Assembly: GCF_901709675.1 (NCBI RefSeq)
Contig: NC_051095.1
Coordinates: forward strand, 14,337,456-14,401,455
Direction: 5' to 3'
Source of the DNA: Syngnathus acus
Taxonomy: Eukaryota; Chordata; Actinopteri; Syngnathiformes; Syngnathidae
DNA: 64,000 nucleotides
Each line of letters starts with the position of its first letter. Position 1 is the first letter of the stretch. This document shows positions 39,631 through 52,569 of the stretch, in pieces. The notes below the pieces were generated by a model. The model saw nothing but the letters and a program-made list of their open reading frames with translations. It had not been told where the DNA came from and made no database searches. The translations under genes and the position numbers were made by a program.

Positions 39631-40540
39631 CACACTCACATGTCCAGACTTCTATAAAGTGACACACAGTTGCGGGAAAGTCCCCACAGGGAGAAAGCCC
39701 CAGGATTGCTGAGCCATTTCCAAACAAATAATACGGCCTACTTGTTGACTATGTGTTGGTGAGGCCATGGAGTAGGCAGATGCGCAACATATTCACTCAC
39801 TCCATGTGGAAGAAATGGGCTCAAGCACATAGTTGGCAGTCCAGCTATGTATGTTGTCAATCATTATCAGGAAACATTATACTTTTGGAAAATACATACA
39901 TATTAATGAGCTAGACTTCATGGATCATGCGTCTTAAGATTCTTAACTGTCATACAACTTTAAAAAGTAGTTAACCACAAATGTATTTATGGAGACAGCA
40001 CACCTGTGACATGGCGGAAACGCAACACAACGCAAAGCTTGATGCATTTTTGCCGCTTTGGCAAAGCAGTCTCTGCCAAACAGCGGGCATGCCAAATAGC
40101 AAGCATGAAACCTTCGTAATTATTGTAAAATATTTTTTTACTTGAGCCAATTGGAGGCGCAGCCATGGGGAGGCAAACAAATGATGGAGAGTTGGGATGG
40201 GCAGTACACCAACTGCACACGTCATAATGTCACGACATGACTCGCGTCCCACGTTTAATGGGAGTGAAAGGATCCATTTTGATTGGCCTTATTTGAAGTT
40301 GACTGACCACACCCACAATGGTGCAGCACTCTCTCGGACAGATTTGTTGGCCTGCACTCATCTGCCAAATTACCAACGAGTCAAACCTGCCTCTTCATAG
40401 ATATACTATATGCCACCCCAGGTTTATGCAGCCATGAGAATGTAGCACGAGTTACTGCTGTTAAAATAATTTTTCATACAATTGAGTACTGTAAATAGAT
40501 TTTACCACATTAGAAAGTAGTGGCAATAAGGCAAGTCCAC
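39131..40540. other. DIAPH2 intronic sequence
   Basis: Contains the CA microsatellite at 39600-39640 and no recognisable exon. Confidence 0.55.
39600..39640. repeat. (CA)n microsatellite
   Basis: About eighteen CA units with single CG and CT interruptions. Confidence 0.95.
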
Positions 40541-40545
40541 TTAAT

Positions 40546-41222
40546 TGTCACGCCCATGCCAGAGCACGCTCGGCCTGCACTTCCCTCGGCCACACCCCTT
40601 TCGTTACCGTAATGTCTGTCACCTGCTTCCTCTTGTTACCCTGTGTATTTAAGGCCTGCCCGTGTGTTTCTCCCTGTCGGTGTCTACTGGTGTGCTCCGT
40701 CCCTGTCTGTGCTCCGTCCCTGTCTGTGCTCCGTCCCTGTCTGTGCTCCGTCCCTGTCTGTGCTCCGTCCCTGTCTGTGCTCCGTCCCTGTCTGTGCTCC
40801 GTCCCTGTGTGTGCTCCGTCCCTGTCTGTGCTCCGTCCCTGTCTGTGCTCCGTCCCTGTCTGTGCTCCGTCCCTGTCTGTGCTCCGTCCCTGTCTGTGCT
40901 CCGTCCCTGTCTGTGCCCAGTGTCCCTGTCTGTGCCCAGTGTCCCTGTCTGTGCCCAGTGTCCCTGTCTGTGCCCAGTGTCCCTGTCTGTGCCCAGTGTC
41001 CCTGTTGTCTGGTTTTCCCACGGTCTGTCTGGAGCCTCACGGTCAGAATTTTAACCTTGTCCAAGTGGACTTCTGTCGGTCAGTCTGTCTGTTTGCTGGC
41101 CGTGAGTCTCTATCCCGTTTGTGTCTTCGGTTCCCCACCTACCTCCATTCCAACTCCATTTCCCTTCAATAAATCCTAGTTCAAGCTGCATTTGCTCGCC
41201 CTGGCTCAACTCATTCCTGACA
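40546..41222 (+). mobile_element. Probable solo LTR 2 with internal 17/19-bp minisatellite
   Basis: It has the same architecture as the element at 29823: it begins TGTCACG, ends TCCTGACA and is flanked by an exact 5-bp duplication TTAAT (40541-40545 and 41223-41227). Promoter-like TATTTAA is at about 40646 and AATAAA at 41168, 49 bp before the end. Matching end motifs suggest one LTR family or close relatives, although the interiors differ. No gag or pol sequence flanks it. Open frames of up to 186 codons on both strands come only from the minisatellite. Confidence 0.82.
40691..41006. repeat. Minisatellite of 13 x 17 bp followed by 5 x 19 bp, within solo LTR 2
   Basis: Thirteen units of TGTGCTCCGTCCCTGTC run from 40691 to 40911 and change abruptly to five units of TGTGCCCAGTGTCCCTGTC up to about 41006. 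Neither period is a multiple of three, and the sequence lacks stops in all frames, so it produces long false frames (VCAPSLSVLRPCL repeats) on both strands. Confidence 0.96.
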
Positions 41223-41227
41223 TTAAT

Positions 41228-42373
41228 ACATTTCAACCGCTGATGTGATGACTTGAAATCTGCTGAAGCATAGTTACAGTCCTTGCACTGTATTGTTAGA
41301 TTTTTTTTATGCAAAATGTTGGCGTACTTTCAAATTGGATGACTTCATATTTGTTAAATTGCATTACAATACTTAACGTGTGAGCTACATTTGTAAATGG
41401 CTTAGGACAACTAGAGCCAAATGTGGGTCATTTCAGCATTGTCTCATGAGAAAGTTGATATATTAGCTTTGCAAATGCACACAAAATAAAACCACACTAT
41501 TCCAATCATGGTGCATTTTTTTGCAATTAATTATACAAAGGAAATTGTTTTAATGATTAATCTTTTACAAATCACCATAAAAAATATGACATTACAGATT
41601 TTCACATTAAATCATACTGAATCTCCTTTGCAGCATGCAGGCTCTTCTTTTGACATTTCTTTACTCATCCATTCATGTGTTTCTTCTTATGGTCAATTTT
41701 TAATTTATATGCTGTGACTTTTTGCAGTCAACTGGAAATGTAGTTATTGTTGGATTAATGGCACACGAGTGTTTGTGTCAACGTGTGACCCTCTGACTTC
41801 CATAGCAATAGCTTACAAATCTATTTCTCCTTCACGCCTCTGTCGCTTTCTTTCCTGTTGCTCAGTCACCCTGCTGTCACCTCCCCAAGTGTGTGCTATG
41901 TCCACACTTGAGGAGACACACTGTAAAACTTTAATGCTAATTGATCCCAGTGCAGTATTGTGGACACAGGTGCGTTGCCCCAGGGTCTGGCTCTGCCATG
42001 GACACCAAGGGACTGTGGGTAACAGAGGAGGCTGATAGGGTCATAGTAGAAAACGCCACCGGGCAGGACACTAGTGACCCACTTTTTTCCAATCAGCACA
42101 CGTTTGCAGTGCACAGTTGTTGGCTTGTGTTTGCATCAGTCAGGCAACAAACAATCTAATAGGACTTTGCAGCCAAGTAGTACCCCGAGGTGCTAAGCCT
42201 TTAATTTGTGCATTCTTGTGCAGAAGCTTTATTTGAATCAATATAGAACCTAAAACAAACATGTCAACTTAAATGTAATTTGGAGAGGGTCCTTAAACTT
42301 GTTTGGTTCTCTGGTCAGGATCTAAGCAAAAACATTTCCCATTTAATGTTTTCCAGACATATTTTCTAAAAAT
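41228..42373. other. DIAPH2 intronic sequence
   Basis: No gene or element identified. Confidence 0.55.
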
Positions 42374-42385
42374 AAGACTCAACTA

Positions 42386-42592
42386 GCTCTGGATTCCTTC
42401 TACATTCCAAAAACATGCATGTTAGGCCGATTGACCACTCCAAATTGTCTTTAGGTGTGATTGTGAGTGTCGATGCTTGTTTGTTTATGTGTGCCCTGCG
42501 AGTTGCTGGCCGGTTCAGGGTGTACCCCACCTCCTGGCACCTGGGACACCCGCGACCCTCGTGAATAACGTGTTTCAGTAAAAGGATGGATA
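42386..42592 (+). mobile_element. SINE family B, copy 5, 5'-truncated
   Basis: Only the 3' half of the family is present, from CATTCCAAAAACATGCATG to AAAAGGATGGA. The 12-bp AAGACTCAACTA flanks it on both sides (42374-42385 and 42593-42604), so the truncation dates from insertion rather than later decay. The first bases before the recognisable body (42386-42402) may be filler. Confidence 0.82.
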
Positions 42593-42604
42593 AAGACTCA
42601 ACTA

Positions 42605-45600
42605 CTTTGTGAGTGTAGTTCAGTGATCGACTGCAACATGTTTGGAACGGTTCTATATGATATGTTCCAATTAATTTCTACTTGCTCTTTACATTTTCAA
42701 AACTACAGTTCTTGAATCCCAATTGAAGGCAATGCATTCAATTCACTTTTGTTTTTGAGTGGTAAATACCAGAATCTGTGCCTTGAGTCCATGTCAGAGT
42801 CAAAATTATAACGACTTGTGAGTCGTGCTGATTTAAATTTTGTAAGTTCCAGCATAGAATATATTATTCGTCCTTGTATGGAGTGTTATATTTTTTTAGC
42901 CTGTGGAGATGTAAAAAAGCATTGGAAATACATTTAAGATTTGCAGCAAGTTACTGCTGTAATTAATAGTTCCCACTTTGACCCTAGTCTGTGTCTTTGA
43001 TCCATGTGGAGCCCATCTTTCCTTTAAACTAATGAAAAGCATCAAGAGCACCTATTCAGTTATCTTGGGCCCCTTATTTGGTGTACATAAAGTTTTGAAG
43101 AATAAAATCAGGTGTGCAAACCACCTAAGGGTCCTCAGATTTTAAAAGGTAGTCATCACAGTTGAAAGTAAAAAAATCAGCATACAGACTGACAGTTCTG
43201 GTTCACATTGTCTGTTTGATCGTTTGTGAACAAATGTGGTCATTCAAAGTCTTTGAGCTGTGGGAAATTTCACTCAAGCTGCTGTGTAACTCCCAAGCTT
43301 CCATTTCCAAGTTTGGTCCTGTTTGTGTGTGTGTGTGTAGAAAATTGCATGTCTTTGTCAAGACGCAGGTCTGCAGATTAGGTGTGCTCGCTTGGGCTAT
43401 CCTCTGCGGTATGTCTTATTTGATGGCGATTGTGCCAAGTAAATTTCCTCAAAAAAAGCTAACAATGGCAGCACGTGCACAGACGCTCGAGCATCTGGTG
43501 CGGCCATCTTCATGTGCAAACTGCTGTAAACATCAGGATTACTGCTTGACAAGTTTGTGTATTTGCTGTGTAGAAATGTTGCAGGCGTATGAGGTGTAGA
43601 AAGAGGGAAACTGGCATAGCAAACAGCATTATAGATTAGCATAGCGTTGTATAATGAAAAACGTAGCTTCAGAAATTTGTCTTTTTTTTTTTTAAATTGT
43701 TTTCAATGTTTTTGTTGTTATGATTAAAATGAAGACCGTTTGTTATTGTTCTTTCCAAGCCCCAATGTCGAAATGAAGCTTCTTATTTTTAGCTGTTTAT
43801 TGTTATTTTTCATTTGTTTTAGTTAATGTAAGCCATTTTTGTTATTTTCAGCTGAACAATTTCCTAGGTTTTTTTTTTAAAAAAACAAATACGATCAACA
43901 ACTAAAGTTATCACATTATGTGGAGATACATTTACATTTTTATAGAGCTTCTTCATTATGTACAATTGAATTGTCAATATATAATAGCTATTATTATAAA
44001 TATTGAATTGAATTGATTGAATAAATCCAAGATAAATACATGTTTTTTTATAATGTTTTATAAATATTTTATTGTTGGTGTTAACTACTGAAAGAATGAA
44101 GTTTTTTGAGTTTCTTAAATTTAGAAAAATAAAGCAACGTCTTTTGTAAAACATTGGAATTTATATGTATTCAGCAATTTAAAAAGCAAAATTAATATTA
44201 AAATTAAGTCTTAGTTCAAGATTAACAAATTTGCAGTGCCAGGAGTTTATCCTCATTCAAAATGGCACACAGGAGAAATGATAGTTTGTTAACAAAATTT
44301 ACAATTGAGCCAGTTTTAAATGACCAGAAAGACATTGAGTCATTAAAACACGAGCAGATGAACACATTAGAATCATGTAATTCAAAAAATGACATGGGAT
44401 TATTTTATTTCAACATTATGTCCCCTCTTTGCTGTTTGGTTCATTTCGCTCGGGTTTGCCCGGTCTCGGAAATTCGCTTGATGAAACTCCCTACCCGACT
44501 CAATTGCTGTTACACAATGAGTCATGATTTCCAGGCTACAGTACAACAATATGTATAATGTGTTAAAATTGTAATTGAAAAATCAAACTCGAAATTTGAA
44601 TGATTTCAGCAACATCCACAAAAATAGGAAAAAAGTCAAACTATGTGGTACAGTGTTGATCTCCTTTGAGAAAGAGGAGGATTGTCGTGGAAAGTGCACA
44701 TTGTCAGGCCTCATAAATCACAAAAGGGATGATGTGCTTTCAGCAGTGTGGAGCCAGGCAGATGTATGGCTCCTATTGCAGACACCGCCATTGACTTTTC
44801 ACATTCATGCTGTTCAAAACAGGTGGGGGAGGGGGTTGCAATGGATGGATGAGGTCTAACTTTGGCCTCCTCTCTGCTCAAGCGCTCTCCCCCATTAAAG
44901 TATGATAAGAGCCCTCACTTGGGAGTCGGCGTACAGCACTTAATTCACCACTTATTTATTTATACGTGTTGGAATTGTGTTGTTTGCTTGTTTTATTGAA
45001 AGGCTTGTGGGCAGCATGGCGGCGGTGAGCTGCTTGGCATGTGAGCGCCATGTCTCTAGAGGGCATCACTTCTTTAAAAACAATAATTAATTAAAAAAAA
45101 TCATTTTCTTCCTTAATGAAAAAGTGAAAGCCACTGATTAATTTTTCATTCCAACAGAATCCATTGTCGCCTTAGATGTCTGGTCTGCGCTGTGGTTTTG
45201 TCAAGCTGCAGGCGATTAAAAAAAAAAAAAATCTACGAATATGAAAAGCTTACACACAAACACACACAGTGTAATTTATCCGTTTAAAGAGATAATCCAA
45301 AATCGTTATTTATCATCAATTCATGTCTTCTTTTTTTTTTAAATTGGATTCATATTATTTTGCATAACCATACTGCCTTCCATTCATTCATCGAGCAAAT
45401 TGGCCAGTTGTTTTTCTATTTTACGTTTGCCTTTTTTAATCATGTTATTTGCTGTCAATATGACATAATGTGAACTTTCTTCAGTGATAATGTAGTTATT
45501 CATACATACAACAGATAGCCTTTTAAATCTTTGTCAAGGCAGATTGGTGTGCAAAATGTATGCTCAGGTGAAGTAGCCTGTGGTTTAATACATTACTGGT

Positions 45601-48545
45601 CAAAAAGTTATTTTTAAGTGTATCTTGAGACTTTCAATTCTTGAATGTGAACGTCACAGGTCCTTTAGCCAGTGACTTGCACGATTGCTTAAACGCTTGT
45701 ACTCCACAACTAGTGTTGACGGCCACGCAGGCGTTGCACAAGCAAAAACATGTAGGTAGCAAAGTGTAGCCCATCACAGGACGGGCGCTGGTGTTTTATG
45801 TACATGTGGGAGCATCTCTGGCCATGAATGATTTATGCTAAAAGAAGAGAAAGTGTAGAAGTCTTTCTCGAGGGCCCAAACCCAACCCCCATGCGAACAG
45901 AAGGGAAAGTCCTCGCTTGGCCAAATGGGTCTTACGGTGAGGAGCGCATCTGCTCGCTCGCTATGATCTCCGCCACCACTCACGCTCCACACTGGGAGAC
46001 ATCAAAAAGCAGAATAAAAAATAAATAACATACAACATCATGTTTTATTAAGTCAAGATAGGCTTCACTCGCGAGGGCTTCATAAGAATCCTCAGATTGG
46101 ATGAAAAGGGGAACTTCACTGATTGAAATGCATTGTCATCGTGAAGACCGCAATGCAGACCACCTGCTGCTAATGTTATCTGTATTTCATTGGGGAGGCT
46201 TGGCTAACCCTCTGTTAAACTCTTAAAATAAAAATATAGTCTTGTAATCATGTAATATTTACTAAGTATCTAGTTCCATCCTAGTTGTAGGACTTGTCCA
46301 ATTCTATTAGTATATTGAATTAAGCATTATGCTTAAAAAAAAAAAGCAATTTATTTTGTTTTAGTTGTGCAATGAACATTTTATGTTTTTTTCCTCATAA
46401 ATAATAATAATTAAGTGAATTTAGCTTTGTTTTTTTAAAATACGGATTAGTGTGACAGACATGACTTGTTCACTATTTGCCAAATTGCTGCTCATTGAGT
46501 TGGTCACTGCCGCCATACAGTGATAATGGTGATTAGGTGAAAGACTGGCCGTGCGATTTACTGGCGACCACTCCAGGGAAATGTGTGTGTTTCGCCCAAT
46601 GTCAGCTAAGATCGATTTCATCTTCCTGCAACCCTTGGAAGTGTCACATTTTTGGCTCGTTAAGTGTTTTTGCATCTTCCCTCTACATTTGACATTATTT
46701 AGAGATTCTTCCTGCTTGACAAAAATGTCAACTTATGTGGAACAAGTACTGATCTCTTTCCATAAGACTGACACATACACTGCAAAATCTTCAAAAGCAA
46801 CACTTGTGCTTCCCTATCTTATTTTAAGTGGCGTGCACTTTTTGACAGCAATCCAATACTATTCGTACAGATGCAGCCTGCACCATATTTTTTTCACAGT
46901 GAGCAGCTACGACGTGGCATTAACACAAATTCTTGGAGGGAATGCAGCATCTTTTTATAGCCTCCCTTGTTTTTATTGGTATTAATACTGTCAATGCGAT
47001 GCTAAGATTACAACTGTTGTATATCGTCTTGCCACCCAAGCGGATTAGTGTGTGGAGATATGTTTACACGTTATATGTGTGGATGCGTGACGGTGGGGGA
47101 GGGAGCATTTTGAACATGTGCTGGCAAACTTATTTGTGTTCGGGAGGATCAAGTGGGTGTTGTGTGTTTGTTTGTCATCCTGGTGAAGGTGTCAGTGTGG
47201 AGCCGAAGCTCTATAAGCTGTCGGATGTTGAGAGATGCCTCTCTTCAAAAAGGGCCTGCTTTTTTAGCTTTTCCTGTCTATTATAAGCGCTGCCGCACTC
47301 ATCGGGGGGCTCCTACGACGCGCCCCACGCCTCCGCGTGTCCCTCAAGCAGCCGTCAAGAGAGAAGCCACCTTCTCAAATACAGGAGAGCACCCCCCTAT
47401 ACACACACCACCTCCACATACATACAACACACATTCACCCTTTTGGCTATAAATTTCAAATACCCTTGTTTTCCTTTTTGTCGTTATAAACAACAAGCAG
47501 CAGAAATGAGGCACCAAATTGCCAGGGCTTCCATTTTGCTGTGCTCAAACAAATATAAAATTTCTGCATTCACAGGCTCCCACAACTTTGATCCATATCC
47601 TGCTAAATACCAATAAAATATGTGATTCCCTTTGAATTTTCCTCTGAATCACATCATGTCCAAATCCAGATCCAATGCCATTATGCTCCCTAGGGCCGGG
47701 GCTCCAAACTAGATTCCAGGGACCACTGGAGGTCCGTGAACCATAGCTTCGTTATTTGCTATTCTCTTTTTTGTGCATACGTACAAACTAAACCAATTAT
47801 ACCTGTAAAATTTGCTCACGTGATTGTGATGTATCAGGTGAATCTGTCACACCTGCATCTCAATTGTGAATTATTTGATGTGCAGTGTTTCATGCAGACG
47901 GACAAAGTTAATGTGTTAGCAATAATTTAAAGTCTTGTAAAGTGTATAGTATAGTATATATCTCACCAGTAAATGTGATAGGGCAACATCAGGGATCATC
48001 GGGATTGAGATGTTTCGCTATCTTGCCATCTACATCACGAACATCTCCATTCGGCCAAGAAAAAAAAAAAGAATTGATGGATCTCACCCCGCACCTACAC
48101 CTATCACCACAATCCATTTTTTTCGTTATCAGCCCATCATCTGTTGTCTGCTGGCTTTTTGCCTTTCTTCTCTTTTTTATTTTCTTTCTTCCTCGTCTCG
48201 CATTTGCTTGGTGATCCATCAGCCGATTTACCTTATCACCGGACCCAACCAGCCGTTTAGGCACCCTTCTGTCTGTCAAACTATATCTTGGCTTTCATTC
48301 GTCTAACTAGCGCTCCGTCTACGCCCACACCTGTCAATCATGCAGCTTGCCTCGGCCGCATCGGCCAATTAAGTCATCAAGTCGGATTTCACTTTGCACT
48401 TCATTAGTAGTTTTGCACTGTTTCACTGAATGTACATTTCATTAGGTAGCCTCACTCAAACTAATCTGTTTAATACAGTAGGTAGTAAGATGACCCTTTC
48501 CACGCGTTTGGTGGTTGTAGTTGGTACTGCATCATAATGAGAGGC

Positions 48546-48548
<3 letters not shown>
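42605..48548. other. DIAPH2 intronic sequence
   Basis: AT-rich DNA with poly-T and poly-A tracts (43680, 45218 and others). A decayed SINE family B segment lies at 46549-46640 (TTTACTGGCGACCACTCCAG and CCCAATGTCAGCTAAGATCG). The 44690-44960 stretch is GC-balanced and might be conserved. No exon is convincing. Confidence 0.5.
46549..46640 (+). repeat. Relic of SINE family B
   Basis: Two blocks match the family body in order: the GCGATTTACTGGCGACCACT-type block and the CGCCCAATGTCAGCTAAGAT block. Head and tail are not recognisable. Confidence 0.45.

Positions 48549-48608
<60 letters not shown>
48549..48608. repeat. (TA)n microsatellite
   Basis: About thirty uninterrupted TA units. Confidence 0.97.
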
Positions 48609-48611
<3 letters not shown>

Positions 48612-49527
48612 CATTTATCGCAAGAACCGTGATTCTAATGTATGTGTTCTTCAGTAGTGTTAACACAAGCTAAGGGACTAGCTCAAGAAAATGTTGTGAA
48701 AAGTGCATAGCTCAAAAACAAAGTAGTACTATTCTAATATATAGAAGTATTTTCCAAGATAATCCAAACCATTCACTGCTACCAACTGTTATGTATGTCA
48801 AATATGCATTATACCTCTGAGGGATGCAGTTAATTAAGTTTTCTGCATTTTAACATATACTCAATAATACTCATCCTTATAGTGCTATCAGAACAATTGC
48901 AGCTGTAACAAACCTCTTTACAGAATTACAGTAATACAACAGAATAAAGCATTGACATTATAATACAATCGTTGCAAGATAAATGCTTTCCATTGTACGG
49001 CAAGAAAAAATATAGTTACATTTTGTATCTGCTTTAAAGCTTGCACATTGGAGATATATTTTAAAGCTAGAAAATCCTGGCATACCATCTTTTTAAGTTG
49101 TCAATTTTGCTAAAGTTACTATTCATTGCCAGTGTCACTCAAAGCTCCCTCGGTAATAAAAATATATTTCCATTCTGATGTGTTTCATACAAGGCCAAAT
49201 ATTGGAGCTTTCTTAAAATGCTGACTACAAGTAACAAGAAAAAAAGTTGCAGATAAAAAAGATATACAGTTTAGTGATACATGCTTTTTGGACAGCAAAC
49301 AATTCTGTAACACGGTCACTCAAAGTGAAGAATTCGAAATAACCTTGGATATCAACAAATTCCACATTTTACGTCTTAGCTTCAAACTACATGTATTAGC
49401 CATTGCAATATAAGAAGCAGTATTTTCCATCTCTGAGTGAATTTTTGTGTGTGTGTTTCCCTAAAATTCTCTCACATACTGCGTGCTATCTTATCTGTGA
49501 TCAAAATAGCATCCGAACGGAAGCAGG
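48609..49527. other. DIAPH2 intronic sequence
   Basis: AT-rich; nothing recognised. Confidence 0.6.
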
Positions 49528-49761
49528 TCACTGCTTTGGCTCAGTGCGACGCAGTTCGAGCCCCAGTAGAGCAAGCCAGACACTGATGTCAATGTAGTCA
49601 GGTGGTCTGGCCTCCCGCAGAGGCCCAATCAGTCTTAGAGGATCAGTGACGGGCCCCCCTAGGCACCAGTGTTCCTTGGCCTGATGGATGACTCTCTCTT
49701 CCTGGCTCAGGTCAGGGAAAAGCAGGCTTTGGCGCCTCACTCCATCTGTGCTTCTGTCTGT
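49528..49761 (-). pseudogene. Coding-like stretch of unknown origin, possible gene fragment
   Basis: On the - strand a frame runs from about 49767 to a TGA at 49528-49530. It has a markedly protein-like and GC-richer composition than its surroundings. Readable segments include SLLFPDLSQEERVIHQAKEH, WCLGGPVTDPLRLIGPL and YIDISVWLALLGLELRRTEP. The frame has a stop just upstream (TGA near 49768-49770), there is no ATG at the start, and no strong acceptor lies before it, so it is more likely a gene fragment, retrocopy end or transposon-derived piece than an intact exon. I do not recognise the family. The 3' side has no AATAAA close by on that strand. Confidence 0.35.
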
Positions 49762-49770
49762 GCTTCTTCA

Positions 49771-52533
49771 TGCATGCCTCGTGGTCATCGGGAGGTTCGG
49801 GAAGCCACAGAGGCCTCAAAATAAAGCGGAATGTACAGTATAAGATCAGCTAACTAAGTATGGAATCATGTTTTAGGTTCCCGTGGCACCTCAAAGTGTA
49901 CGGCCAATACTTGTGAGTTGCATCAAAGTTTGAAAAAACAAGTCAAATGGCAGGTGAGCGGGGATTTCCTCCTGAGAATATGTGTTTCTTTCATGTTTCT
50001 ACTTAGTTTGAAGCCGGCATCCTAAAATGCTACAGCTGAGCAGGATAGTCAGGGCTGGAAGTTTTGCCTCAGGCGCTGATGGACTGCAAAACTGTTTTTG
50101 TATATCACTTCTTTTGGATCACGTGTGCCAAGGCTCCCTCTCAGAATGCCAAATGAAATAGTTCAGATGACTCTACCCAGTTAAGTGGAGCGGGTTCAGG
50201 ATTTTTTTTTTCTCTTAAGCCCAAACGGCAACTTGAGAATTGTTAAAGCTTCAAAGAGAATGATTAGCCCCTTTCACACTGCCTGTAACACTTTTTTTTT
50301 TTTTAACTTTTTTGTCAGACCAAAAATCTGAATGTTCTGCCATAGAAGGTAACAGCCACAATTACACATGATGTTGTGGCTTGTATGCCACAATAACCTC
50401 AACAACAGTATTCTCTAAACATGGATGTATACTGTAGGCCTTGTGCCCTATTCCAATTCAGTGCCTATTTCCGAGTATTTAATCAAGATGCCCAAATTGC
50501 ATATAAACTACAAACAATAGGACATTAATAATCAAAACATTAAACTGTACTTGGGGTGAGTTGGCCTAGGCTGATTGTCCTGCCCTTGGTTTAATTGAGG
50601 TAACCTCCACTGGCTGCTTTCCAGTTAACAACCCTTTGATGTAACAGATTGGGACCATCTTTATTTGCCTATGCTTTTGTTGTAGTGTAGTTTAGATTTA
50701 TGTGAATGCAGCTACCTTGTTTCTTAGTCAAGTATAATCCAATGAATGCTTCATCCACCTGAAATAGTAAGGCCATGTCTGTCATGGCAGGACCCACGAA
50801 AAGGTCTCAGGGACTCATGCATGAACAGGAACTTGTTTATTTTTGTGTAAAGAAGGCTATTTAGGTTGAGGGTTTGAATTTTCATGAGGTCTTAGGGAAC
50901 TTGTTTCACCCTGAGAACTGTCATGCGAGTATTTGTTCATTGCTTCTACTAGTCTAATTTCTCAAGTGTCTTATTTTGCCATGAGTTCCATTTGTAACTG
51001 TCATTAACAACGCGGAACTATGCAGTATATAGCTTTGCATATCAATGAAACACATGGAAAACCCAAAGAAATTTTATTCTAAAATGGAAAAGCAACATTT
51101 GGACCTTGATTTGGAGTCATTGGATAGCAGCATTTGCGATGGTCCACAATTATGACATATAAATTGGCTGTGTTTTACATTTGTGAGCACGCTGGCCTAA
51201 TGCCTGCTTTATATCTACGTTCTTGTGGCTCTGCTTACTGCAAGACATGCTTCAGGATTGTGGTTGTTGCTGCCAGTTTGTGTTGCTTAAATATGAAGGA
51301 AGTGTACAAATGCCAGAGGATGTGCAAGTGTGGGGGCTGCAATCCTCGTGCGTGATGCGTTCTGGTGGCATGGCAGAGGTAAGACAGGCCTGCATAAACA
51401 TGCTGAGGCAAGATACTGAAATTCACCCACTCCTTCTCTGACATGTACACATTTCCACCCTGTGTTTTGTCTTGTTTTTCCCAATGTGTGGTTTTCCTCT
51501 GGTAAATCCTCCCTCCCTTGTTACTGACATTACCTCCAGTTTACTTAAAAAAACTGGCCTTCGTTGATTTGACACCGCAACACGACAAGCACAGAAAGCA
51601 ATAAAAATCCTAACAACAGGAATTTAACTCAGTAGACACAAACAGAAAAGCTCCCTATATTGAGGCTTGGCATGCACGTTCCCGCTTTGACGCTTTGTGT
51701 ACGAATGCGAGGGGCAAGCAGAGTTTATCTGACAGTGTGTTGAGATAAACGGTGATAAGCAGAGAGCACGGTGACCATAACACATGCAATCACTTTTGAC
51801 AGCGCGGGATGTGGTTAATCTCTTCATGTCTCTATCACCACTCTATCTCAGTGGGTACCGTGATGTGTTTGCCTGGCGAAGCTGCTGCCTGACCCAGTTA
51901 GTGAATGCAGCCATTATAACCCCCACCTTCCATAATGACTACACCCACCACACCACCACCACCCTCCTCCTCAACAACAGCATTGACTTCCTACCCCTGG
52001 TATCCATTTAAGTGACAGGCTGCTTTTAGCAAAAATTAGGCTTTGAACTGCCACTCAAAAAATGTCACGTCAGGGCAAATTTTCATTTCCTTTTTTGCGA
52101 ATGGCCAGACTTAATGTGCGTAAATGCAGTTTATTCCACCAATGTGCCGCCACAGTACAACATGTTCTCACTCAACAAAAATATTGGAGAGAAAGCACGC
52201 ACTGAAGGTAATTTCACCCGACGTTTGAGCTCTGAATAGAATCACAGCACTTGTTCGTATGCAAAGGTTTATTTTATGAGTTGAGTATGAAGTTCAGCGA
52301 TAGAGAAGATTTGATGAATTAGAAGGAACAACAATTTGGGGGGGAGGAATGATTTTGGGCAAGAAACAAGTTTTGGGTACAGTTTTTGCGCTCTCAAGAT
52401 ACATTAGGATATTAACCTTCGAGAAATATTTGACACAGAATAACAATGTGGTGAAATATATGAAAAAAAATTAAATATACTACTACTACTACTACTACTA
52501 CTATTGCTGCTGCTGCTGCTACTACTACTACTT

Positions 52534-52569
<36 letters not shown>

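Noticed and set aside
40548-41179. Open frames of 126-186 codons on both strands with Cys/Pro/Val or Thr/Asp/Arg repeats
   Set aside because: They are the 17/19-bp minisatellite of the probable solo LTR read in different frames. There is no independent coding signal.
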